The notes beneath the pieces are model-generated. The model made no database searches and was not told where the DNA came from. It saw nothing but the letters and a program-made list of their open reading frames with translations. Source: Lysobacteraceae bacterium PS02065 (GTDB lineage: Bacteria > Pseudomonadota > Gammaproteobacteria > Xanthomonadales > Rhodanobacteraceae). From it: a stretch of 40,936 nucleotides of DNA. Shown here in pieces: positions 15,408-23,402 of this stretch. Made by a program: the position numbers and the translations under genes. Numbering within the stretch: position 1 is the stretch's first letter; each line of letters begins with the position of its first letter. Where the stretch lies: the NCBI GenBank assembly GCA_029959555.1, contig JASCPI010000045.1:1-40936 (forward strand), written 5' to 3'.

Positions 15408-18386
15408 TTACCCCTTGTCTATAACATCGATTCCCGCCCAGAATCTCGGATTCCGATAGTGCGGACTGGATCTGAGCCGCTCGCGCACGAGCTTCGCCGC
15501 ACTCGGAGCATCACCAGTCCTCAATGCCTCCTCGTAGAAAAGTGGCGCCCAGAACGCCGACGCACTGTCGCTCGCGGGGTTCGACGCCGAGACGACCGTT
15601 CGCACACCGGCCTCGATGAAGGCTGCCGCCAGGGTCATCCGTGATGCGCCGGCCGGTGCGTCGATCGTGGGGCCTCCGCAGGCGCTGAGGACGACCATGT
15701 CGGCGCGCATCGGCGTCGAGGCGATTTCGGCGTAGGTCAGCAACAGCGGACGTTGACGGCCCGGAAGCCACAGCCCCGCGTACAGGCTGCCTCGGGAAGG
15801 CGGCTGCCCATGCCCGATCACGTGGACCCATCCACGCTCGTCCTTTAGTCCACCGAGCACTGCCCCAGCGTCCGACACGTCGATGTCGCCGAGGCCGCCC
15901 GGCGCGATCGACGATGCCGCGCTGCGCACGCGCGACGCCTCCGCACCCGCGAACGGAAGCGCGGCACGCGTTCCGGGCAGGTCGAGCGCGAGTATCGCCA
16001 GCGATACGGGCACGGCGGTGCGCGACGGGACGTCGCGGGAGGGATCGAGCTGCAGGACCACGGCAGGTTCCGACCGGCCCGCTTCGCCGGTACGCGCTGC
16101 AATCCATGACCAGGGCAATGGGTTCGTGCCCGGCGTGACGACGACACGCCATGTCGCGACATCGCCAGGCGCGCACGCGGCGACCGCCGCATGCCATCGC
16201 GCCGCTTCGAGGTCGAGCACTGCGATATCCGCATCATGACCGTTGAGTGCACGTTCGAAACGTGACGCCAATGACTCGTAATCGCCACGGGGTACGTCCA
16301 TGCACACCCGCGACTCGCCTTCGATCACGGCATAGAGCCGGAAGCGAGCCGTCCCCGACAGCGGAAGCAAGACCAGTTCATCGCCCGGACCAGCATCGAT
16401 GGGCAACGGCTCGACTCGGTCGTGCGTGACGACCTGATCGAGCGGTTCGACCGTGGCGAGCGCAACGAACAGCGCGCGCTGATCGGCATCCGTACCCGCG
16501 ATGATGGCGCGCGACATCGCGTCGCGGATCGCATCGGGCACGCGTGTCACACCTGCGGGCGATTCCCGCGATCGTCGTGGAACGCCACCTGCGATCGCGT
16601 CCCGCAGCAACGATGTCGTCATGCCGGCCTGCTGCGCTGCTGGCGAGGCTGCGACATCGAAGAGTTCACGCTGATACTTCGCGATCCACACGCGAGCGCC
16701 CGAGCGCAGGGCGGCAGACGGCCATCGGCTCGTCTGCGCGACAAGAGTCTTCATGCCGTCCATGAGCGGCTGAGCGGCGGCCTCCACCTGACCCGACTGC
16801 AACAGACCTCGGGAGGTCAGTGACGCCAACTCGAAGGCCTCGCCGGGCTCGAGTCCCGCACGCTCCACGCGCGACAGGTCACGGACCGCATCCGCCGGCC
16901 TGCCTTCAGCCAGAACCAGACGCGCGCCTACCAGTTGCCACGCCGGCACTCGAACCGCCGAATCTGGCGCCTGCACAGCGGTGTACCGGGCCTTGGCATC
17001 CGCCAGGTCGCCGATGAGGATGGCGAGTCGCGCGCGTTCGATCAGCAGTGCATCGCGACACTCCGCGCTTCCCGACGAAGCGCACGCCGCAGCCGCGACG
17101 TCGAGCATCGCCCGAACCTCGCCCGCTTCTTCGCGCGTCGCGTGCACATGCGCCAGCCGCAGCGACGCGGTGGCGAGCACATCCGGGGAATCCTTGACCC
17201 GGAGGCGGGCGACGACGCTTCGAAGCAGACGGATCTCTTCGTCCTGGGCGCCGGCCAGACGGGCGATACGCGCGAGCTTGGTGTCGACGTCGGCCTGCTC
17301 CTTCGGCAGACCCGATTCTCCGAGGAGCGCGGCGGCTTCGCCGAACTCGCGCATCGCGGCATCCAGATCACCGAGGCGGCTGTAGAGGTTTCCGAACGCG
17401 ACGCCGAGCCGCACGCGTGCCGCCGTGGGCAGGAACTCGGACCGCTCGTCGACGTGGAGGAGCAACTCGCGACTTCTCGCAAAGTCCCCACGCTTCATCC
17501 ACAGATTGGCGAGCGAGATGCCGCGGACACCGGCTTCCGACCACTCCCCCAAGGCCTCGAAGCGCTTCAGTACGGCTTCGTCGCATGCGATCGCGCCGAC
17601 GACGTCACCCCGACGCGACTTCAACAGGCATTGCGCAGAGTCGATGCGGAGCTCGTAGTAGGCGAGGCCTAGTCCCGACAAGGCGTCGGCCGCCTTCCCG
17701 AAGCGTTCCTCGGCCTCATCGTAGCGTCCGGCACGGGAGGCATCCTCGCCCGCCGCCATCCACGCGACGGCGGCACGCGCAGGATCGCCTGCGATCAGCC
17801 AGGCGTCACGCGCTTCGACGAAGGTGTCCGCGGCGGCCGCGTGAAGTCCGGCGGAATAGCGGGCATTCGCAAGTGCGTGAACGAGCCATGCCCTTCGGAT
17901 CGGCCGATCCTCCTTCGCATGCAGGATCTCGAGATCCGCGATCGACGCCGAGGCCGTTGCGGCGTCGCGCTCGATCTGCCCGGTGTACCGGCGTTCCAGA
18001 TCGGCGAAGAATGCGAGTTCTTCGGCATCACAGGCCGGTCTCGAGACGATCACGCCGCCGGCCTGCCCCGGGACGATACGCACTTCGATCGAGGATGCAC
18101 CGCTTATCGCGGCGACGCCGAGCCGCGGTGGCTTCGAAGCGATCTCGTGGAACGCTCCGGTGCCGTCGATACGGTATTGAAGATCGCTCCCACGCTCCTC
18201 GATCAGCAACGCGGCATGCACGAGTGAGGGCGGCAGCAGCACCACATCGCCGGCCGCCACGGGAGTGACGGACGCACGGCCGACGCCGTCGGAGCAGGTG
18301 TCAGCCGCCCATGACGTCACCGACCAGGATGCCGGCACGCACATGAAAAAGAGCATGCCGGCGATAGAAAGCGCGGTGCCTTTCAT
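15408..18386 (-). CDS. Exported TPR-CHAT domain protein (caspase-like protease)
   Basis: A 992-residue protein with a signal peptide (about residues 1-28, hydrophobic ALSIAGMLFFMCVPA, cleavage near SWAA/D). An Ig/beta-like segment (30-110) precedes a long helical repeat region (about 130-590) that looks like tetratricopeptide repeats (for example DEAEERFGKAADALSGLGLA and DLDAAMREFGEAAALLG). The C-terminal third is a CHAT domain. The two catalytic motifs of the caspase-HetF fold are present: HVIGHG with His859 and VVLSACGG with Cys903. It should be a cysteine protease acting in the periplasm or outside the cell, with TPRs for substrate or partner binding. It lies between a lipoprotein gene and the AT-rich gene on the same strand. 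A perfect 8-bp inverted repeat lies 22 bp upstream of its ATG. The dyad is intact, so activity is plausible; the substrate is unknown. Confidence 0.88.
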   Translation of the reverse strand: MKGTALSIAGMLFFMCVPASWSVTSWAADTCSDGVGRASVTPVAAGDVVLLPPSLVHAALLIEERGSDLQYRIDGTGAFHEIASKPPRLGVAAISGASSIEVRIVPGQAGGVIVSRPACDAEELAFFADLERRYTGQIERDAATASASIADLEILHAKEDRPIRRAWLVHALANARYSAGLHAAAADTFVEARDAWLIAGDPARAAVAWMAAGEDASRAGRYDEAEERFGKAADALSGLGLAYYELRIDSAQCLLKSRRGDVVGAIACDEAVLKRFEALGEWSEAGVRGISLANLWMKRGDFARSRELLLHVDERSEFLPTAARVRLGVAFGNLYSRLGDLDAAMREFGEAAALLGESGLPKEQADVDTKLARIARLAGAQDEEIRLLRSVVARLRVKDSPDVLATASLRLAHVHATREEAGEVRAMLDVAAAACASSGSAECRDALLIERARLAILIGDLADAKARYTAVQAPDSAVRVPAWQLVGARLVLAEGRPADAVRDLSRVERAGLEPGEAFELASLTSRGLLQSGQVEAAAQPLMDGMKTLVAQTSRWPSAALRSGARVWIAKYQRELFDVAASPAAQQAGMTTSLLRDAIAGGVPRRSRESPAGVTRVPDAIRDAMSRAIIAGTDADQRALFVALATVEPLDQVVTHDRVEPLPIDAGPGDELVLLPLSGTARFRLYAVIEGESRVCMDVPRGDYESLASRFERALNGHDADIAVLDLEAARWHAAVAACAPGDVATWRVVVTPGTNPLPWSWIAARTGEAGRSEPAVVLQLDPSRDVPSRTAVPVSLAILALDLPGTRAALPFAGAEASRVRSAASSIAPGGLGDIDVSDAGAVLGGLKDERGWVHVIGHGQPPSRGSLYAGLWLPGRQRPLLLTYAEIASTPMRADMVVLSACGGPTIDAPAGASRMTLAAAFIEAGVRTVVSASNPASDSASAFWAPLFYEEALRTGDAPSAAKLVRERLRSSPHYRNPRFWAGIDVIDKG

Positions 18387-18408
18387 TCCCTGTCCATGGA
18401 GCGAGAGA

Positions 18409-18430
18409 CGCGCTCGATCATACGAGCGCG
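18409..18430. repeat. Perfect inverted repeat upstream of the CHAT gene
   Basis: CGCGCTCG and CGAGCGCG flank the six-base spacer ATCATA, giving a perfect 8-bp stem ending 22 bp before the CHAT start. There is no T-run on the minus-strand side, so it is not a typical terminator for the lipoprotein gene. An operator or an mRNA leader hairpin is possible. Confidence 0.5.
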
Positions 18431-18542
18431 AAAGGAATGTTCAATTGGAAAAAGCGTCAAAACGAAAAATTACTGGGGTCGTCGCCACAGGGACACCGAC
18501 CTCGTCGCCCCGGCGGCGACGGATCGGACGCCGATGTGCGTC

Positions 18543-19553
18543 TCAACCGCAGGACTGCCGGGCGATCGGTGCGCCGGCTCCATCGACCTTCTGCGGAGAG
18601 GCGGGCTGGACAGGTGCTGCGCCACCGAATGCGACATGGATGCGGACGAGTTCCTCGAGTGCCCCGATACGCGCCTCGAGCGCAGGCTTCTCGGATGGGT
18701 CTGCCGCCTCGGCGCGCGTTTTCATCTGGTCGAGTTCGTCCCGCAGTCGCGCGAGTTCATTGGCAGCGACTGCGCCGTTCGGCCTCGTGCTCGCGGCATC
18801 ACGCACGAGCTCGCCGAGACCGAACTCGAACGAACAGGCGTTGTGGTAGATCAAGGCATCCTGGACGGCGCGTACGGGCGTATAGGCATCCGGCGAGCAC
18901 GCCTGGTTGCCACGAATGGTCTCTCTCATCGCGTCCCTGTTCTTGCGGACGACCAGATTGATCGCGGTCGCGACCTGCCCCTGGTAGACGTTGGCGTCGA
19001 TGTGGCTCTTGGTGGCCCCGACCATCGCGGCCCCCGCCGCCAGATTGCGTGCCGCGATGCCGTTGGCGATGGCGGAACCACCACTGAGAAGGCTGCCCGC
19101 CACATCCATCTGCAGATTGAGACCCGCATGCGTGCCGAAGACCGATGCAAGGTAACGGTCGCACAGGCGGTCGCTCTGCATGAGCATCTCCGACTGCGTT
19201 TCGTTGCGCACGAAGCGACGCTGCGGATCGGTCAGGTTCACCGCGGAAGCGAGCGAGTCGTCGGGCTTGGCACCCTCGGGAGCGAAGCAGGCGCTTCCCT
19301 CCCCCGTTCGGGCACGGCACAGCCACTCGTCCTGGGTCCGGCATGCGAACGTGCCGAGAGAGAAATGCGACCAATCGACACCCTGCCCCTCGCGTTTCAC
19401 CCGCCCCCATCGCTCCATCGTCAGCCCGTCGACCGCCTTGCAGTAGGTCAGCGCATCGACCTGGGCCTGATCGGTCACATAACGGTTGAGTGAGCACCCC
19501 CCACTCGCGAGCACGGCAAACAGCAGGACAACCCAACGGATCGGATCGAGCAC
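18543..19553 (-). CDS. Putative lipoprotein with glycine-rich hydrophobic segment and coiled coil
   Basis: A 336-residue protein of no family I can name. The GTG at 19553 is chosen because AGGGG lies seven bases upstream and because it gives a textbook lipoprotein signal: MLDPIRW, hydrophobic VVLLFAVLA, then lipobox SGGC with Cys20. The mature part has many cysteines in its first half. A glycine/alanine-rich stretch (around AGSLLSGGSAIANGIAARNL) could be a hydrophobic hairpin. A basic segment follows, and near the C-terminus there is a charged heptad-like coiled coil (ANELARLRDELDQMKTRAEA). It is transcribed away from the 1202-residue membrane-protein gene and towards the CHAT gene, 156 bp downstream. 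It probably sits on the inner leaflet of the outer membrane or on the inner membrane; residue 21 is Ser, which favours the outer membrane. Confidence 0.75.
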   Translation of the reverse strand: MLDPIRWVVLLFAVLASGGCSLNRYVTDQAQVDALTYCKAVDGLTMERWGRVKREGQGVDWSHFSLGTFACRTQDEWLCRARTGEGSACFAPEGAKPDDSLASAVNLTDPQRRFVRNETQSEMLMQSDRLCDRYLASVFGTHAGLNLQMDVAGSLLSGGSAIANGIAARNLAAGAAMVGATKSHIDANVYQGQVATAINLVVRKNRDAMRETIRGNQACSPDAYTPVRAVQDALIYHNACSFEFGLGELVRDAASTRPNGAVAANELARLRDELDQMKTRAEAADPSEKPALEARIGALEELVRIHVAFGGAAPVQPASPQKVDGAGAPIARQSCG

Positions 19554-19579
19554 GGCACATCCCCTGATTGGTGAAGACG

Positions 19580-19589
19580 TCCGTACGGA
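19580..19589. promoter_or_regulatory. Ten-base palindrome in the divergent spacer
   Basis: TCCGTACGGA is a perfect palindrome 26 bp upstream of the lipoprotein GTG, in the spacer shared with the divergent membrane-protein gene. It is a possible operator. A ten-base palindrome in GC-rich DNA is only weak evidence. Confidence 0.3.
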
Positions 19590-19641
19590 TGCACCCGCGT
19601 GCCAAACCTCCCATCCCACGGACGGATGACTGTCGTTGCGG

Positions 19642-19679
19642 AACCTCGTCGCATGCAAGGTGCGAGGTTACGCACCTCG
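19642..19679 (+). promoter_or_regulatory. Overlapping alternative stem-loops upstream of the membrane-protein gene
   Basis: AACCTCG (19642-19648) can pair with CGAGGTT (19663-19669). The same CGAGGT can instead pair with ACCTCG (19674-19679), and AGGTGCG (19658-19664) can pair with CGCACCT (19671-19677). The pairings exclude each other. They lie 50-87 bases before the ATG at 19729. If transcribed, this could be a switchable leader; if not, it is a nested operator. Confidence 0.4.
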
Positions 19680-19728
19680 GCGCATCCGTGGTTCCGACCT
19701 TCGCCAGAACGTCCAGGGGACCATCGTC

Positions 19729-22700
19729 ATGCTTCGGACACCGTTCGCGCTGACAGCCGCAGCGTGGCTCACGGCACTTTTCTCGCCCCCGCTCGCCTAC
19801 GCGGATGATTCGAAAGTGCCCGGCAGCGAGACGCAGGGTGGAACACCGACTACGGCGTCCGCGACGGAAACAGGCCTCAGATGGCCCCTGACCCGCGCCA
19901 AGAGCCTCGAGATCTCGCCCGGAACTGCTCCGTGGAAGGTCGATGTATCCCAAGGAAAGACGCCATTGAACGTCGGCATTTCGTCGTGGCCCCTGCAGGG
20001 ACATTCGGCCGATGCACCGTTGTGGGTGAACGTGCCCCCGGGGGCCGTGCAACCCACCGTCAAGGCGTTGGAAGACATCGCGAAGGCCATGCGCGCGATG
20101 CCGCGCTGCACGCCGCAGGCTCCGCGTGATCCGGCATGCGACGGCATCGCGCTCATGCGCGCCGACGTCGAGATGCTTCGCAGAACGTATTGCGATGCCA
20201 CCTGCATCGCCAGGATCGATGGATTGCGAAAGGAGATCGATGCACTCAAGCAAGCCGAATTACCGGCGTCGGGCGCCGATACCGCAGCCAGCGTCCATCT
20301 CGAGTGGCACCACGAGGCCGCAACGACCGAGTTCGCCAGAACGATCGAGACGCTGGGCGGCAACCTCAAGCGTCTCGTCGACCATGTCACCGAAGAGGAG
20401 CCCGGCGTCGAAACACAGCTTGCGGCCAACGAAGACCTGCTCCGCCGATTCCCGAACGCTTCGAGCATCACGACGACCTTAGCGATCGTGCCCGACAAGC
20501 GCGTCCCGAGACACCGCAGGGCATTCGAACTGAGTGTGCAGGCGATCAGCAGCGGCATGCATGCCAACCGGTTCCAACTGTACGCGCACGACCTCAGCGG
20601 TGCGCAGGGACAGACCCTTCCCGTCAAACCGCTGCGGCAGAGGTTCGGCCTCCTGTTGTACCGGAACGATGCCTGGCGCCACGGCGTCTGCGCCACGCGG
20701 AACACCGATTCCCCACCCGGAAACGACTGCGGTGAAACGTTCGGTGAGCACCTTTGGGCCGTGTACGTGGTTCCCGAGACAGCGACGCTCGGCGTCGATC
20801 CGGTCAGCTTCGACGCCGCCGTGGCGCACGTCTCGAACATGCGGTCATCTCCGACCGGGGGACGCATCCAGAATGCAGTCCACCCGGATTGTGGACACAT
20901 GCCAGATGGGCCCGCCGGATCGATGCTCGCGTGGGGTCCCACCTTCTCGGGTTCGATGGCGTCCGCGCGCGATGCCCTGCTCAGGAACCCCGCGATGGGC
21001 TCGCTGTGCCTGCTGTCGGCGACCACGACGGTCGAAAGCAACAGCCGCATACTCGAGGAATGCCGAGACGGCGATTCCCACGACAAGGAACGCACAGGAA
21101 CAGCGTCACCGAATCCCGTATCGGAGACGTGCCGCACCGAACGGACCTTGATACCCAGGACGCTCGCGCAATACGACAACAAGAAGCTGCGCACGCTGGA
21201 GCGCATCCTGGATCGCAACGGCGTCCGTCACGACCAGGTCGCTTTCCTCTCGGAAGCCTCGACCTTCGGCAGCGAACTGTGTCCGCCGACAGGGGCCGTC
21301 AAGCTCTGCGGGCTTGCGCTGCAGGTTCCCTTCCGCGCGAACATCGCCGACATCCGGCACGGACGCGCCCAACAGCTCGCGGAGCGCCGCGCGCGCATGT
21401 CGTCGTCCATGCCCGACTTCACCGGGCTGTCGTCGAACCTCAAGATCCAGGACGGCGCTGAGAATGGATCCGAATACCCGGAAAGCGAGCAGTCGCCGCT
21501 GACACGCAACGGCGCCGAGCTCGAGATGAACGGGATCATCAAGCAATTGCGCCGCAGGAACGTACGGGCCGTGGTGGTAGGGGCCACCGAGATCCGCGAT
21601 CGGCTCTTTCTCTTCGACGCGTTGAGGCGATCGCTGCCCGACGCCTTGTTCGTCGATCTCGAAGCCGACTCGCTGCTGAGCCATCCCGACGTCATCCACG
21701 CGACCAGAGGTGTTCCCTTGATGTGGTCGCAGCGATTGGAGCCTCTGGACTCCGACAACCTGATTGACGTGTTCCAGACCGATCGACAAGCCCTGCTGCA
21801 CGACGCCGTCAAAAGCAGCGTGGAAGCGACATCCGGAAAGCAGAGCACCCCGGCGTCGATCGTGGGAAAGAGGGTGGATTCGATTGGAGTCGCGACGCGC
21901 CAGGGACTCGTCGCCACAGAATCGGGCATGGGCCTCGCGGCCGGGACGTTCTGGATCCTGCTGCTCGTCGCATCGCTGGCGATGGCTTGCCGCGTGGTCG
22001 GGCTGGCGGCCTCCGTGGGAGCGCGCTGGCCAGCGCTCGCGTTCCGGCTTGGTGGCCTCGCACTGATTCTGGCGATACCGGTCAGCTGGATCAGCAGCTG
22101 CGACGTGCTCTATCCCATGCTCGTGGTCCTGCCCGGTCTCTGGCTCATGAAAAAAGTGCTCGAGACGGCGGATGCTTCACGAAATGCCGTCGGCATCCGT
22201 TTCACCGGCCCCGAGTCCATCACGACGTCCCACTTGGCGTACCTGGCGGGGGTCGCGACGTTGGCCTTGGGCGGAGCCTTCAGTCTTGATCAACTGTTCG
22301 CGGAATCAGGGCATGAACGTGCTCCGACGATACCGCTGCGCATCCTGCTCGACGCCGGATCGGGCATCGCGACGGCGCTGGCCATCATCGCCATCGTGAT
22401 CGCGCTACCTCTGCTCGTCGCATGGCTCGGGACGGTTCTCGGCGAGCAACGATTCCATGGCGCGGTCATCTCGAGGGCGATCGAACGCATGCGCTACCGC
22501 GAGCTCCGCGAGATCGCATTGCGGTACCGCCCCGATCTCGCTGTTCCCAGCGAAGGCATTCCGCTCGCCGCCATACTCCTGGTGCTGTTCCTGTCACACA
22601 AGCCATCCCTCTCGGGCACGTTGGGCTCGGCGGCGCTGCTTGCCGCCGCATTGCTCATGCTGGCTCTTGGGCTTATCGCCCTCAACGCAGCGCGCCGCGA

Positions 22701-23337
22701 GCTGCGCATGTGCAGTGCGCTGGGTCGCGTTCTGCTCGCACGTTCCCAGCGGGCCAACGAAGACGACGAAACGCTCGAGCGAAACCTGCTCTCCGCGATC
22801 ACGGGAACCGTGCCGCCCTCGGCCACGCCTGTCGCGGTGCAATCGTCCTCGATCGGTGAGCTCGCCGAGCATCCGTCCAACCCTGTCGAGTGGTCGAGGC
22901 TGATCCGCGGGGCGCTCTCGGAGACACCCGACGAGCGGAAGATCGGTGCATTGATCAGCGTGCTGGGCTTCTCGATCACGCGCATGCGCGCGCTGCTGGG
23001 AGTCGCCGTCACCTGCGGATTGCTGGTCATCGTCATGGCGTGGCTGACGCCGTACACGCGGCATGACGATGCCGCGATCGCGGCATCGTCCCTCATCCTG
23101 CTCGCCGCATTGTCCAGTGGCTACTCCGCGCACGCGCTCGAGCACGACGCCATCCTCCGAGTGCTCCTGTGCCAGCGAAAGACACCGACGCTCTGGTCCG
23201 GCTGGCTGTTCGCCATGGTCGGACTTCCGCTGCTGGCGCTGACAGCCGCGCTTCTTCTGCTGCAGAACCCGGGAGTGCTTCAGAGCGCCGGCGGCATCGT
23301 CGGCTACCTGCTGTCGCTGTGGCGTGGCTTTCCGTAA
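19729..23337 (+). CDS. Large exported/polytopic membrane protein of unknown function
   Basis: A 1202-residue protein I cannot assign to a family. The ATG at 19729 is chosen because AGGGGA lies eight bases upstream and because it starts a signal peptide (MLRTPFALTAAAWLTALF, cleavage after AYA). About 710 residues of soluble, presumably periplasmic sequence follow, with scattered cysteines. Within it a segment around RRRNVRAVVVGATEIRDRLF and ALFVDLEADSLLSHPD has the beta-alpha rhythm of a Rossmann-like or type-1 periplasmic-binding fold (inference). From about residue 739 there are some nine or ten TM helices. They are interrupted by a basic loop (IERMRYRELREIALRYRPDL) and a probably cytoplasmic segment at about 990-1085. 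It could be a sensor or channel. The patatin gene starts 65 bp downstream on the same strand, so the two are likely coexpressed. Confidence 0.8.
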   Translation: MLRTPFALTAAAWLTALFSPPLAYADDSKVPGSETQGGTPTTASATETGLRWPLTRAKSLEISPGTAPWKVDVSQGKTPLNVGISSWPLQGHSADAPLWVNVPPGAVQPTVKALEDIAKAMRAMPRCTPQAPRDPACDGIALMRADVEMLRRTYCDATCIARIDGLRKEIDALKQAELPASGADTAASVHLEWHHEAATTEFARTIETLGGNLKRLVDHVTEEEPGVETQLAANEDLLRRFPNASSITTTLAIVPDKRVPRHRRAFELSVQAISSGMHANRFQLYAHDLSGAQGQTLPVKPLRQRFGLLLYRNDAWRHGVCATRNTDSPPGNDCGETFGEHLWAVYVVPETATLGVDPVSFDAAVAHVSNMRSSPTGGRIQNAVHPDCGHMPDGPAGSMLAWGPTFSGSMASARDALLRNPAMGSLCLLSATTTVESNSRILEECRDGDSHDKERTGTASPNPVSETCRTERTLIPRTLAQYDNKKLRTLERILDRNGVRHDQVAFLSEASTFGSELCPPTGAVKLCGLALQVPFRANIADIRHGRAQQLAERRARMSSSMPDFTGLSSNLKIQDGAENGSEYPESEQSPLTRNGAELEMNGIIKQLRRRNVRAVVVGATEIRDRLFLFDALRRSLPDALFVDLEADSLLSHPDVIHATRGVPLMWSQRLEPLDSDNLIDVFQTDRQALLHDAVKSSVEATSGKQSTPASIVGKRVDSIGVATRQGLVATESGMGLAAGTFWILLLVASLAMACRVVGLAASVGARWPALAFRLGGLALILAIPVSWISSCDVLYPMLVVLPGLWLMKKVLETADASRNAVGIRFTGPESITTSHLAYLAGVATLALGGAFSLDQLFAESGHERAPTIPLRILLDAGSGIATALAIIAIVIALPLLVAWLGTVLGEQRFHGAVISRAIERMRYRELREIALRYRPDLAVPSEGIPLAAILLVLFLSHKPSLSGTLGSAALLAAALLMLALGLIALNAARRELRMCSALGRVLLARSQRANEDDETLERNLLSAITGTVPPSATPVAVQSSSIGELAEHPSNPVEWSRLIRGALSETPDERKIGALISVLGFSITRMRALLGVAVTCGLLVIVMAWLTPYTRHDDAAIAASSLILLAALSSGYSAHALEHDAILRVLLCQRKTPTLWSGWLFAMVGLPLLALTAALLLLQNPGVLQSAGGIVGYLLSLWRGFP

Positions 23338-23402
23338 GGACGGCCTTTCCGGCGATAGAGGAAGGCAGCGACATCCTACACAGAACCCTGAGGAGTTCCG
23401 AG

